NCBI RefSeq assembly: GCF_048007105.1
Contig: NZ_CP180352.1
Location: 3,658,001 to 3,722,000 of the forward strand
Direction of reading: 5' to 3'
From: Minwuia sp048007105
GTDB lineage: Bacteria > Pseudomonadota > Alphaproteobacteria > Minwuiales > Minwuiaceae
DNA length: 64,000 nt
Part shown: positions 18,040 to 27,042 of the stretch, in pieces
Position numbering within the stretch: the stretch's first letter is position 1
How the letters are laid out: each line of letters opens with the position of its first letter
Translations under genes and position numbers: made by a program
Notes under the pieces: model-generated
What the model saw: only the letters and a program-made list of their open reading frames with translations
Database searches by the model: none
Told to the model about the DNA's origin: nothing

Positions 18040-18557
18040 CATTCGGAGTCGAGCAGCCTGGGCTGGACGAAGCGGACCAGCCGCCCCCCGCCAGGCCCGA
18101 CCTTCGACCAGCCGCCGGAAAACGCGAGCTCGGTCAGCGCGCCGGTCGGGTATTTCTCCCTCAGGGCGGCCATGTCGGCGGCGTCGCCTTCGGCCGCGCA
18201 GGAACGCGCCAGCTGTTCGATGCCCGGGCTGTGAGCCACGAAGAGCGCACTGGGCACCTCGGCCGTCAGATCGCCGACCAGCCGCATGTAGACGCCAGGC
18301 GGCGCGTGATAGAGGGCATCGGCAAAGACCGGCGCCGGCAGGTCCGGCGCCTCGGCGGACAGCAGCTTCCAGGTCTCCCGGGTCCGCACCGAGGTGGAAA
18401 CGAACACTCTTGCCGGCTGGATGCCGTTCTCGGCGAAATACCGGCCCATCCGCGCCGCGGCGTTCCGTCCCCGGGCATTGAGCGGGCGGTCATGATCGCT
18501 AAGCTGCGGATCGCCCCAGGCGGACTTCGCGTGCCGGAGCAGGTAGAGTGTCTTCAT
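18039..18557 (-). CDS. SixA-type phosphohistidine phosphatase
   Basis: A 172-residue histidine phosphatase of the SixA group, small cytosolic enzymes that remove phosphate from phosphohistidine proteins. The catalytic RH is in MKTLYLLRHAKSAW; the substrate-binding Arg is in STSVRTRETWKLL, and the second His in ALFVAHSPGIEQLA. Similarity is to the family, not proof of the SixA substrate. It is divergent from ppk and its start is eight bases from a PHO-box-like site. The C-terminal stop abuts the rpmG terminator. Confidence 0.85.
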   Translation of the reverse strand: MKTLYLLRHAKSAWGDPQLSDHDRPLNARGRNAAARMGRYFAENGIQPARVFVSTSVRTRETWKLLSAEAPDLPAPVFADALYHAPPGVYMRLVGDLTAEVPSALFVAHSPGIEQLARSCAAEGDAADMAALREKYPTGALTELAFSGGWSKVGPGGGRLVRFVQPRLLDSE

Positions 18558-18564
18558 CGGGCCA

Positions 18565-18582
18565 CTGTCACGCGGATGTCAC
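18565..18582 (+). promoter_or_regulatory. PHO-box-like PhoB site upstream of ppk
   Basis: CTGTCAC-GCGG-ATGTCAC: two 7-mers repeated at an 11-base period, matching the PhoB half-site CTGTCAT at six and five of seven positions. It is 53 bases upstream of ppk, in the orientation that would activate ppk, and eight bases from the divergent sixA-like start. PhoB control of polyphosphate kinase is known in several proteobacteria. Confidence 0.55.
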
Positions 18583-18634
18583 CCGAGCACAAGACAACCT
18601 CCGGGTCCCGGAGGTCTCAGGGAGGTCACTTCTC

Positions 18635-20794
18635 ATGAACGAGATGAGCGCCGCAGAGGTCCGGGAACCGGAAGCGCCGGCGATCACCGGCGAGTCGCCC
18701 GAACGTTTCATCAATCGGGAGCTCTCCTGGCTGCAGTTCAACTACCGGGTCATGGAGGAAAGCCAGAACCCGCGCCATCCGCTGCTGGAACGCGTGCGCT
18801 TCCTCTCGATCTCGGCCTCCAACCTCGATGAGTTCTTCATGGTGCGGTACGCCGGCCTCTGGGACATGGTCCAGGCGGACGTGAAGACGCTCAGCGCCGA
18901 GGGCCTGACCCCGGCGCAACAGCTGGAAAGCACCGGCGAGCTGGCCCAGGAACTGATCCACAAGCAGGAGGACTACTGGAAGGGCCTGCAGGACGAACTG
19001 CGCGAGAACGGCATTTCCATCATCGCCGCCAGCGAACTGACGGCGGAGGAGCGTGAGTGGCTGGACGGGCATTTCCTGGATCAGGTTCTGCCGGTGCTGA
19101 CGCCGCTGGCCATCGACCCGGCCCACCCCTTCCCCTTCATTCCCAATCTCGGCCTGGCCATGATCGCGCAGCTGAAGCGCGCCGAGGACGGGCGGCTGCT
19201 GGACGCCATCGTGCCCATCCCGCAGCACCTGCCCCGCTTCATCCGGCTGCCCAGCAAGGACATCCGCTTCATCAACATCTCTCAGGTGATCGCCACCTAC
19301 ATGTCCCGGCTGTTCCCCGGCTACGAGATCGTCAGCCGCGGCCAGATCCGCTGCATCCGCAACTCGGACATCGAGGTGGAGGAGGAATCCGAGGATCTCG
19401 TCCGCACCTACGAAAGTGCCCTGCGCCGCCGCCGCCGCGGTCACATCGTGAAGCTGCAGGTCACTTCGGACATGAGCGACCATCTCCGGCGTCTGGTCGT
19501 CGAGGAGACCGAGACCAAGCCCGCGGACGTGATCGAGATCGACGGTCTTCTGGCGCTCTCCGACATCCGGCGGGTCATCGTCGACGAACGTCTGGACCTG
19601 CAGTTCAAGCCCTACAACGCCCGCTTCCCCGAACGCATCCGGGAGTTCGGCGGCGACTGTTTCGCCGCCATCCGGGCCAAGGACATCATCGTCCATCACC
19701 CCTATGAGAGCTTCGACGTCGTCGTGCAGTTCATCCGCCAGGCGGCGGAAGACCCCAACACGGTCGCCATCAAGCAGACGCTCTACCGCACCTCCGACAA
19801 CTCACCGATCGTCCAGGCTCTGATCGCAGCGGCAGAGGCCGGCATATCCGTCACCGCGATGGTCGAACTGAAGGCCCGCTTCGACGAGGCCGCCAACATC
19901 CGATGGGCCCGCGATCTGGAACGGGCCGGCGTGCAGGTCGTCTACGGTTTCGTCGAGCTGAAGACCCACGCCAAGATCTCGCTGGTGGTCCGCCGAGAGA
20001 AGGACGAGCTCAAGACCTACGCCCATTTCGGGACCGGCAACTACCACCCGATCACGGCCAAGATCTACACGGACCTCTCCTATTTCACCGCAGACCCGCA
20101 GCTCGGCCGTGAGGCGGCGGCGATCTTCAACTTCCTGACCGGTTACGCCCGGCCAGAGAACCTGAAGGAGATCGCCTACTCGCCGCACACGATGCACGAA
20201 CGGATCCTGCAGGAGATCCAGGCCGAGATCGCCCATGCGAAGGCCGGCCGCCCCGCCCTGATATGGGGCAAGATGAACAGCCTGGTCGACACCACCGTGA
20301 TCGACGCCCTCTACGAGGCCAGCCAGGCCGGCGTGGAGATCGAACTGGTGATCCGCGGCATCTGCTGCCTCAGGCCGGGCGTGCCGGGGCTGTCGGAGAA
20401 CATCCGCGTGCGCAGCCTGATCGGCCGCTTCCTCGAGCATTCCCGCATCGTCGTCTTCGGCAATGGCGCGGACCTGCCCAACCGGAAGGCTCGGGTCTAC
20501 ATCACCTCGGCCGACTGGATGCCGCGAAACCTCTACCGGCGTGTCGAGACGATGGTGCCGATCAGGAACGAGACCGTACACGCCCAGGTTCTGGATCAGA
20601 TCATGGTCGCCAACCTGAAGGATGACCTGCAGAGCTGGGAACTCCAGTCGAATGGCGAGTATCACAGATTAGAGGTGGACGGGGACGGCTTCAGTGCGCA
20701 TGAATATTTCATGACGAACCCCAGCCTGTCGGGCCGAGGCAAGGCCCTGACGCGAAGCGGGGGTCCGGTCATGTTGAAGCTGGACGACGACTGA
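18635..20794 (+). CDS. ppk: Polyphosphate kinase 1
   Basis: A 719-residue PPK1 that reversibly makes polyphosphate from ATP. The N-terminal domain has FINRELSWLQFNYRVMEES and SISASNLDEFFMVRYAGL. The phospholipase-D-like catalytic domains carry the conserved histidine in FVELKTHAKISLVVRRE and a second in EHSRIVVFGNG, with SADWMPRNLYRRVETMVPI near the end. The start at 18635 follows GGGAGG; a longer frame from 18548 would overlap the PHO-box-like site. ppx follows after nine bases, giving a ppk-ppx unit for synthesis and breakdown of polyphosphate. Confidence 0.96.
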   Translation: MNEMSAAEVREPEAPAITGESPERFINRELSWLQFNYRVMEESQNPRHPLLERVRFLSISASNLDEFFMVRYAGLWDMVQADVKTLSAEGLTPAQQLESTGELAQELIHKQEDYWKGLQDELRENGISIIAASELTAEEREWLDGHFLDQVLPVLTPLAIDPAHPFPFIPNLGLAMIAQLKRAEDGRLLDAIVPIPQHLPRFIRLPSKDIRFINISQVIATYMSRLFPGYEIVSRGQIRCIRNSDIEVEEESEDLVRTYESALRRRRRGHIVKLQVTSDMSDHLRRLVVEETETKPADVIEIDGLLALSDIRRVIVDERLDLQFKPYNARFPERIREFGGDCFAAIRAKDIIVHHPYESFDVVVQFIRQAAEDPNTVAIKQTLYRTSDNSPIVQALIAAAEAGISVTAMVELKARFDEAANIRWARDLERAGVQVVYGFVELKTHAKISLVVRREKDELKTYAHFGTGNYHPITAKIYTDLSYFTADPQLGREAAAIFNFLTGYARPENLKEIAYSPHTMHERILQEIQAEIAHAKAGRPALIWGKMNSLVDTTVIDALYEASQAGVEIELVIRGICCLRPGVPGLSENIRVRSLIGRFLEHSRIVVFGNGADLPNRKARVYITSADWMPRNLYRRVETMVPIRNETVHAQVLDQIMVANLKDDLQSWELQSNGEYHRLEVDGDGFSAHEYFMTNPSLSGRGKALTRSGGPVMLKLDDD

Positions 20795-20803
20795 CGGACT
20801 TTC

Positions 20804-22291
20804 ATGCCCGACACCATGACCGCCGCCAGGACCGACCGCACCGCGGTCATCGACGTTGGATCCAATTCCGTGCGCCTGGTGATCTTCGGCGATTGCGAGC
20901 GCGCGCCACTTGCCATGCTGAACGAGAAGGCCTTCTGCGCGCTGGGCCGCGGCGTATCCGCGACCGGGCACCTGAACGCGGAGGGTGTCGAACATGCGAT
21001 CCGCACGCTCCGCCGGTTCAGCTGGATGGCCAGTTGCCTGGGCGCACGCCGGGTCAACGCCTTCGCCACAGCGGCGGTGCGCGACGCCGATGACGGACCC
21101 GATTTCGTCGAACGTGCGGCACGGGAGACCGGTGTCGAGTTGAGGGTCCTCAGCGGCGAGGAAGAAGCCCACCTTGCCGCACAGGGCGTCCTGTTCGGCA
21201 TCCCGGAGGCCGAGGGCCTCGTTGGCGACATGGGCGGCAGCAGCCTGGAACTGGCGGAAGTCGGCGGCGGCGTACCCGGCCGCGGCATCAGCCTGCCCCT
21301 CGGACCGCTGCAGTTCGCCGACGACGACAACCAGGCGGACCAGATCAGCAAGCGCGTCGCCGAGGAACTCTCCCGCCCCAACTGGCTGGGCGACGGCAAG
21401 ACCGAGAATCTCTATCTGGTCGGCGGCACCTGGCGCGCCTTCGCGAAGATCGACATCGCGATGCGCAATTACGGCCTGAACATCATTCACGGCTACCAGA
21501 TGACGGCGGCACGCGCGCTCGATCTCGCCGACCTCATCGCCGGACAGCACCCGGACTCCCTGGCCGGCGAGCACGGCGTCTCCAAACGCCGCCTCCAGGT
21601 ACTGCCCGCCGCCTCGATGGTGCTGAAACACCTTGTCGGCTTCATCGATCCGGCGCGGATCATCTTCAGCGCCCACGGCGTCCGCGAAGGCGCCTATCTG
21701 GAAGGCCTGGACGCCGACGTCCGGGCCCAGGATCCCCTCATTGCCGGCGTCAGGGCCATCGCGGCACAGGAAGCGCGGTTCAGCGACGAGACCGGCAAGG
21801 CCGTGTTCGACTGGATCTCGCCGCTCTTCACCGACGAGACAGACTGGCAGCGGCGGCTCCGCCTCGCAGCCTGTCTGCTCTGCGACACCGGCTGGCGGAC
21901 CCATCCCGATTACCGGGCGACACAATCCTACCGCCGCGTCCTGCGCGCACCGCTGCTGGCGCTGAACCACGCCGAACGGACCTTCATCTCGATCTCGGTG
22001 CTGCGGCGCTACTCGCACAAGGCCGGCGACGAGGCGATCCGCGACGCCCGAACGCTGCTGGGCGAGAAGGAATTGCTGGCGGCGGACCGCATTGGCGCGG
22101 CCATGCGGCTGGCGCTGACCCTTGGCGGCGGCGGCCGCAACTCTTTGCAGGACTTCAGTCTTTCCCTGTCCGACAACGTGCTCACCCTGCAGATGCCCAG
22201 CGGCCGGCCCTATCTCGCAAGCGATGCCGTCGATGCCCGCCTGAAGCACCTTGCTACCCTGTTTTTCGCACGACCATTGATTGATCAATAA
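20804..22291 (+). CDS. ppx: Exopolyphosphatase (Ppx/GppA family)
   Basis: A 495-residue phosphatase of the ASKHA fold. Motifs: AVIDVGSNSVRLVIFG (phosphate 1), ATAAVRDADDG, LSGEEEAHLAAQGVLFG and GDMGGSSLELAEV. A C-terminal HD-like helical domain (about residues 310-495) fits full-length Ppx rather than short GppA-like proteins. It releases orthophosphate from polyphosphate and may also cleave pppGpp. It lies nine bases after ppk and is likely in the same transcript. Its ribosome site is weak; Met at 20816 is an alternative start. Confidence 0.93.
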   Translation: MPDTMTAARTDRTAVIDVGSNSVRLVIFGDCERAPLAMLNEKAFCALGRGVSATGHLNAEGVEHAIRTLRRFSWMASCLGARRVNAFATAAVRDADDGPDFVERAARETGVELRVLSGEEEAHLAAQGVLFGIPEAEGLVGDMGGSSLELAEVGGGVPGRGISLPLGPLQFADDDNQADQISKRVAEELSRPNWLGDGKTENLYLVGGTWRAFAKIDIAMRNYGLNIIHGYQMTAARALDLADLIAGQHPDSLAGEHGVSKRRLQVLPAASMVLKHLVGFIDPARIIFSAHGVREGAYLEGLDADVRAQDPLIAGVRAIAAQEARFSDETGKAVFDWISPLFTDETDWQRRLRLAACLLCDTGWRTHPDYRATQSYRRVLRAPLLALNHAERTFISISVLRRYSHKAGDEAIRDARTLLGEKELLAADRIGAAMRLALTLGGGGRNSLQDFSLSLSDNVLTLQMPSGRPYLASDAVDARLKHLATLFFARPLIDQ

Positions 22292-22344
22292 ATTCTGGGC
22301 TAGAAGACAACGGTGAGCGAAACCGGACCGAGGAACACTGGGGC

Positions 22345-22839
22345 GTGAGATCGGCTGTGACATCGGTGGAAGACCCGGCGTCCTTCGGGCGAGACGAGCG
22401 GATCGTCATCCTGATGGTGGATGACGACCCCGACGATATCTTCCTCACCCGGCGCGCCTTTCAGGAAGGCCGTCTGATCAAGGATTTCCACGCCGTCGGG
22501 AACGGCCGCGAGATGCTGGACTATCTCCACAATCGCGGCGCCTACAGCGACAGCGGCGCCAATCCGCGCCCGCACATCATCCTGCTCGATATCAACATGC
22601 CGATGATGAACGGCTTCGAAGCGCTGGATCAGGTCCGGAGAGACCCGGATCTTGCCGACATTCCGATTGTCATGCTGACGACCTCGCGCGACCAGGTCGA
22701 TGTCTCCCGCTGCTACGCCATGGGCGCGAATTCCTTCATCAGCAAGCCGATGACCCCTTCGGCCATGCGGGATCTGGTCCGCACCATCGAGGACTACTGG
22801 TTCGACATCGCCGAGATCCCGAGACACCGCCGGACCTGA
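22345..22839 (+). CDS. Single-domain response regulator
   Basis: A 164-residue receiver-only protein of the CheY/Rcp1-like kind. The acidic pair is in ILMVDDDPDDIFLTRRAF, the phospho-acceptor Asp in HIILLDINMPMMNGFEAL, the switch Thr in IVMLTTSRDQVDV and the conserved Lys in FISKPMTP. No output domain is present, so it probably acts by phosphotransfer or protein contact. It starts at GTG with GAGG upstream. It follows ppx by 53 bases; no cognate kinase is adjacent, the nearest being the soluble kinase 10 kb away. Confidence 0.88.
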   Translation: MRSAVTSVEDPASFGRDERIVILMVDDDPDDIFLTRRAFQEGRLIKDFHAVGNGREMLDYLHNRGAYSDSGANPRPHIILLDINMPMMNGFEALDQVRRDPDLADIPIVMLTTSRDQVDVSRCYAMGANSFISKPMTPSAMRDLVRTIEDYWFDIAEIPRHRRT

Positions 22840-22848
22840 AGACCGCAG

Positions 22849-23820
22849 CTACGCGGCCCTCAACGCCGCGCCGTTGAACGTGCAGTCCTCCCGCAGACGC
22901 CCGTCGTAGAAGTCCAGAATGTTCCGGAAGGTCATGCGCGACATCTCCCGCATCGCACCGCGCGACGCCGCACCCGTATGCGGTGTCAGCACGACGTCGT
23001 CGCGGCCGAGCAGCGGGTGATCCGCCGGCGGCGGTTCCTGATCGAACACGTCGATTCCGGCACAGGCGACGCGGCCACACTCCAGGGCATCGACCAGCGC
23101 CATCTCGTCCACAACGCCGCCACGGGCGCAGTTCACCAGAACCGCGCCGGTCTTCATGCGGGCGAACTCCGCGCCGCTCATGGCGTGGCGCGTGTCGGCG
23201 TTCAGCGGCAGGTGCATGCACACGAAATCGGCTTCGCCAAGCCCCTCGCGGAAGTCCGTGACGGCCGCGCAGCCCATCGACCCGGCAAGGTCCCGGTCGA
23301 GCGCGACATCGGCGACAGTGACCCGCATGCCGAACGCCCTGCAGAGCCGCGCAACCCGCTGCCCGACGCGGCCGAAGCCAACGATAAGTGCGTGCGCGCC
23401 GGTCAGGTCGCCGCCGACCAGTCCGTCACGGTCGGCGAAACGGCCGCTGCGCACCGCCCGGTCCTGCCGGATCAGGTTGCGCGTCCCGGCCAGCATCAGC
23501 ATCAACGTGTGTTCGGCCACTGAATCGGCATTGGCGCCCGCAGCAATGGCGACCGGAATGCCGCGCGCCGTCAGGTATTCGACATCGACATTGTCGCAAC
23601 CGACGCCGTGGCGGGAGACGATCTCCAGCATCGGCGCGGCTTCCAGCACCTCCCGCCGGAGCGGCGCGATCCTGACGCCGATGGCGTGGACATCGCCGAC
23701 CAGTCGCTTCAGCGTCTCCGGCCGTGGATCCGGCGCGACCACGACCTCGAAGCCGCCACGGGCCGCCGCAAGGTCAGGGCCGGCCGGATGCATCGGCTCG
23801 ATCAGCAGGATCCGCTTCAT
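22849..23820 (-). CDS. D-2-hydroxyacid dehydrogenase (NAD-binding)
   Basis: A 323-residue enzyme of the D-isomer-specific 2-hydroxyacid dehydrogenase family. The NAD-binding Rossmann motif is IVGFGRVGQRVARLCRAFGM; the catalytic Arg is in VNCARGGVVDE, the Glu in GIDVFDQEPP and the His in VLTPHTGAAS. It resembles phosphoglycerate or hydroxypyruvate reductase-like members but is shorter than biosynthetic SerA, with no ACT domain. The ATG overlaps the thioesterase stop by four bases (ATGA), so the two are translationally coupled. An upstream extension of the frame through the thioesterase is not real. Confidence 0.88.
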   Translation of the reverse strand: MKRILLIEPMHPAGPDLAAARGGFEVVVAPDPRPETLKRLVGDVHAIGVRIAPLRREVLEAAPMLEIVSRHGVGCDNVDVEYLTARGIPVAIAAGANADSVAEHTLMLMLAGTRNLIRQDRAVRSGRFADRDGLVGGDLTGAHALIVGFGRVGQRVARLCRAFGMRVTVADVALDRDLAGSMGCAAVTDFREGLGEADFVCMHLPLNADTRHAMSGAEFARMKTGAVLVNCARGGVVDEMALVDALECGRVACAGIDVFDQEPPPADHPLLGRDDVVLTPHTGAASRGAMREMSRMTFRNILDFYDGRLREDCTFNGAALRAA

Positions 23821-24242
23821 TCGGGCTCGACCAGCAGACCGTCGATCAGGGGCCAGGTGTCTTCCGGCAACGGCATCGACTTGCGCGCCTTCAGATCGAA
23901 GAGGATGGTCGTGACCTCCATCGTGGCGGCCAGTTCGCCGTTCTCCGGGTTCAGCATCCGATGCGCGGCGACAAGCGATGTGCGGCCCCGCTTGACGATG
24001 CCGCTTTCGACCACGATCGGACTGCCGACCTTCTGCTCCGCCTTGTACTCGATGACATGCTTCACGTCGGCGAACCCGATGCCCTCTTCGCCCATCGTCG
24101 TCCACTTGAAGCCGCAGGCCGAAATCAGGTGGCACGCCGCCTGATCGAAGAAGTTGACGTAATACATCACGTTCATGTGGCCCATGTGGTCACAGTTCCA
24201 TGGATAGATCACACCCCTGAAGGTCTCGGTCCAGCCAGCCAT
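23817..24242 (-). CDS. Acyl-CoA thioesterase (4HBT hot-dog fold)
   Basis: A 141-residue thioesterase of the 4-hydroxybenzoyl-CoA type. The signature is WNCDHMGHMNVMYYVNFFDQ, where the family's catalytic acid region lies. GGGGGAGG precedes the ATG at good distance. It is the first gene of a two-gene unit with the 2-hydroxyacid dehydrogenase and is divergent from the acyl-CoA synthetase gene, 81 bases away. The substrate is unknown; a role in releasing a CoA-bound acid is inferred from family only. Confidence 0.87.
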   Translation of the reverse strand: MAGWTETFRGVIYPWNCDHMGHMNVMYYVNFFDQAACHLISACGFKWTTMGEEGIGFADVKHVIEYKAEQKVGSPIVVESGIVKRGRTSLVAAHRMLNPENGELAATMEVTTILFDLKARKSMPLPEDTWPLIDGLLVEPE

Positions 24243-24323
24243 GTTTCCTCCCCCTTAACGCCATGGAATCCGGCCGTCATAATCGGCGCGGGGAGACAAA
24301 CGGCGCAAGGGGAGACGCAGCCG

Positions 24324-26267
24324 ATGGCCGACAACTACACATGGGTGCCGACGCCCGAGTACACCGACAACGCCCGTCTGCCGGCGTTCGCAAGGGCGCT
24401 CGGTTGCGCTGACGAGAAGGAATTGCTGGCCCGCAGCAACGCAGACCCGACCTGGTTCTGGAACGCGGCCATCGCCGAACTCGGCATCCGCTTCGGCAAG
24501 CCCTACGACAAGGTGCTGGACGTCTCCGATGGCAAGCCCTGGGCGAAATGGTGCGTTGGCGGCACGATGAACTTCACCGATGCGATCCTGGACCGCCACC
24601 GCGGCACACCCGTCTGGGACCAGGACGCGATCGTATGGCACGGTGAGGACGACAGCGTCCGCCGGCTGTCCTACGCCGATCTCGACCGGGAAGTCCGGGA
24701 ACTCGGGGCCGGCCTGACGGCGCTGGGCGTGAAGCCCGGCGATGCCGTCGGCGTCTACATGCCAATCCTGCCCGAGACCGTGGTCGCCTTCCTCGCCATC
24801 GCGCGGATCGGCGCGATCATCTCGCCGCTCTTCTCCGGCTTCGGCGCCGAGGCCATCGCCAAGCGGCTGAACGACTGCGATGCCGTCGCCACCATCACCG
24901 TCGATTCGGCGAAGCGGCGCGGCGCCGACATACCGATGAAGGAGGTCATCGACCGGGCAGCCGCCGAGATCCCGACGCTGAAGACCATCATCGTCCTTCA
25001 GACGACCGAAGCCGGCGCCGGGATGCAACCGGGCAGGGACGTGCTCTGGTCCGACCTGGACACCTCGGGCGCGGAGGTCGATCCGGTTCAGGTCGATGCC
25101 GACCAGGCAGTGATGATCGCCTACACCTCCGGCACCACGGGCCGTCCCAAGGGCGTGGTGTTGACCCATTGCGGTCTGTCCATCAAGGCGGCGCTCGATT
25201 TCTCCACCAGCTTCGACCTGCGTCCCGACGACCGGCTGCTGTGGCTGGCCGATTTCGGCTGGGTGACCGGCCCCTACTCCATGACCGGCACCCTCTACAC
25301 CGGCGCGGCCTTCATCCTGGCCGAGGGCACGCCTGACTGGCCGGACAAGGGGCGGATCTGGCGCGTCGCCGCCGAGCATGGCGCCACCTTCTTCGGCATT
25401 GCGCCGACCGCCGTTCGCGGCCTGATGCGCTACGGCCCCGAGGAGGTGGCGAAACACGATCTGTCATCGGTCCGCATCCTCGCCTCGACCGGCGAGCCCT
25501 GGACCGAAGAAGCCTGGCACTGGTTCTCCGAACATGCCGGCGGCAGGCGATGCCCGATCATCAATGTCTGCGGCGGCACCGAGATCGGCGGCGGTTTCGT
25601 CGCCGGTGACGTGCTGACGCCGCAACGGGCCTGCTGCTTCGCGGCCCCGTTGCCCGGCATGGGCACCGATATCGTCAACGGTCAGGGCGAGCCCGTCGGC
25701 CCCGGCGAGGTCGGGGAACTGGTTCTGCGCAATCCGTCCATCGGCCTCTCACGCGGCATCTGGAAGGATCCGGACCGCTACATCGAGACCTACTGGTCGA
25801 TGTTCCCCGATCTCTGGCGGCACGGCGACTGGGCCAGCCGCGATGAGGACGGGCTCTGGTACGTCCATGGCCGCTCCGACGACACGATCCAGGTCGCCGG
25901 GAAGCGGGCCGGCCCGGCGGAGATCGAGGGGCTTGTCATGGCCACCGGCAAGGTCGCCGAGGCCGCCGCCGTCGCCCTGCCCGACCCGATCAAGGGCGAG
26001 GCTGTGCTGATCGCAGCCGTTCTGAGCGACGGTCAGCAGGCCTCGGACGCATTGGCGGCCGAACTGTCGGGCGCGGTCGTGAACGGCCTCGGCAAGGCCT
26101 TCCAGCCCAAGCGGGTGCTGTTCGTGGACGACCTGCCGAAGACGCGTTCGCTGAAGATCATGCGCCGGGTCATCCGGGCGCTGGTGCTGGACGAACCCAC
26201 AGGCGACCTCTCGGCGCTGACCAACCCCGACGCCATCGACGCGGTGAAGCGGGCGGCGGCCCAATAG
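24324..26267 (+). CDS. Acetyl-CoA-synthetase-like AMP-forming ligase
   Basis: A 647-residue ANL ligase with the N-terminal extension typical of acetyl-/propionyl-/acetoacetyl-CoA synthetases (WFWNAAIAELGIRFGKPYDK). Motif A3 is AYTSGTTGRPKGVVLTH, followed by the aromatic segment WLADFGWVTGPYSMTGTLY and ASTGEPWTEEAWHWF. The C-terminal domain has GDWASRDEDGLWYVHGRSDD and KTRSLKIMRRVIR with the catalytic lysine, a possible acetylation target. It begins at 24324 after AGGGGAG; the longer frame upstream overlaps the divergent thioesterase. The acid it activates is not determined by sequence. Confidence 0.9.
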   Translation: MADNYTWVPTPEYTDNARLPAFARALGCADEKELLARSNADPTWFWNAAIAELGIRFGKPYDKVLDVSDGKPWAKWCVGGTMNFTDAILDRHRGTPVWDQDAIVWHGEDDSVRRLSYADLDREVRELGAGLTALGVKPGDAVGVYMPILPETVVAFLAIARIGAIISPLFSGFGAEAIAKRLNDCDAVATITVDSAKRRGADIPMKEVIDRAAAEIPTLKTIIVLQTTEAGAGMQPGRDVLWSDLDTSGAEVDPVQVDADQAVMIAYTSGTTGRPKGVVLTHCGLSIKAALDFSTSFDLRPDDRLLWLADFGWVTGPYSMTGTLYTGAAFILAEGTPDWPDKGRIWRVAAEHGATFFGIAPTAVRGLMRYGPEEVAKHDLSSVRILASTGEPWTEEAWHWFSEHAGGRRCPIINVCGGTEIGGGFVAGDVLTPQRACCFAAPLPGMGTDIVNGQGEPVGPGEVGELVLRNPSIGLSRGIWKDPDRYIETYWSMFPDLWRHGDWASRDEDGLWYVHGRSDDTIQVAGKRAGPAEIEGLVMATGKVAEAAAVALPDPIKGEAVLIAAVLSDGQQASDALAAELSGAVVNGLGKAFQPKRVLFVDDLPKTRSLKIMRRVIRALVLDEPTGDLSALTNPDAIDAVKRAAAQ

Positions 26268-26295
26268 AAAACGGCGCCGGATTGCTCCGGCGCCG
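26266..26295 (-). terminator. Intrinsic terminator of rpsD
   Basis: On the minus strand CGGCGCCGGA and TCCGGCGCCG (26272-26295) form a perfect 10-bp stem with loop GCAA, followed by TTTTCT. It is 29 bases past the rpsD stop and also lies just after the convergent synthetase gene, on whose strand no T run follows. Confidence 0.85.
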
Positions 26296-26323
26296 CTTCC
26301 GAATTCGTCGGTGAACCGCTGAC

Positions 26324-26944
26324 TTAGCGCGAGTAGTACTCGACCACCAGGTTCGGTTCCATTGCGACGGCGTAGGGCACGTCGGCCAGCTTCGGCACAC
26401 GGGTGAACTCGCCCTTCATCTTGTCGTGGTCGACATTGATGTAGTCGGGCAGATCGCGCTCCGGGGAGTCGACGGCGTCCAGCACCAGGTTGATCTGGCG
26501 GGACTTCTCGCGGATCTCGACGACGTCGCCCGGCTTGCAGCGGTAGCTGGGGATGTTGACCTTGCGGCCGTTGACCATGACGTGGCCGTGGTTGACGAAC
26601 TGACGCGCGGCGAAAACGGTCGGCACGAACTTCATGCGGTAGACCAGCGCGTCCAGACGGCTCTCCAGCAGGCCGATCAGGTTCTCCGAGGTGTCGCCCT
26701 TGCGGCGGACGGCCTCGTTATAGATGCGGCGGAACTGCTTCTCGGTGATCGAGCCGTAATAGCCCTTCAGCTTCTGCTTCGCGCGCAGATGCAGGCCGAA
26801 GTCGGAGATCTTCTTGCGCTTGCCGGCCTGGCCATGCTGGCCTGGGCCGTAGTCCCGCTTGTTCACCGGGCTCTTCGGACGGCCCCAGAGATTTTCGCCC
26901 ATACGGCGATCGAGTTTGTATTTCGCACTGACGCGCTTCGACAT
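26324..26944 (-). CDS. rpsD: 30S ribosomal protein S4
   Basis: A 206-residue primary 16S rRNA-binding protein that nucleates assembly of the 30S subunit. It begins MSKRVSAKYKLDRRMGENLW, followed by GPGQHGQAGKRKKISDFGLH. The S4 RNA-binding domain is near residues 95-155 (SRLDALVYRMKF; RQFVNHGHVMVNGRKVNIPS). It lacks the N-terminal zinc-finger cysteines. It is a lone gene here, with its own promoter overlapping the end of trmJ and its own terminator. Confidence 0.97.
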   Translation of the reverse strand: MSKRVSAKYKLDRRMGENLWGRPKSPVNKRDYGPGQHGQAGKRKKISDFGLHLRAKQKLKGYYGSITEKQFRRIYNEAVRRKGDTSENLIGLLESRLDALVYRMKFVPTVFAARQFVNHGHVMVNGRKVNIPSYRCKPGDVVEIREKSRQINLVLDAVDSPERDLPDYINVDHDKMKGEFTRVPKLADVPYAVAMEPNLVVEYYSR

Positions 26945-27013
26945 AGGGGCAACCTACTTCGTTCGGTGTAACATATAACGACAGCCGGTGCGTTCCGGCC
27001 GCGGGAAGGCGGT

Positions 27014-27042
27014 GCTATAGGCCGCGGTTTCCGGCCTGTCAA
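27014..27042 (-). promoter_or_regulatory. Promoter of rpsD
   Basis: On the minus strand TTGACA (27042-27037), a 17-base spacer and TATAGC (27019-27014), about 70 bases upstream of rpsD. A consensus -35 with ideal spacing. The -35 lies over the last codons of trmJ. Confidence 0.7.
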
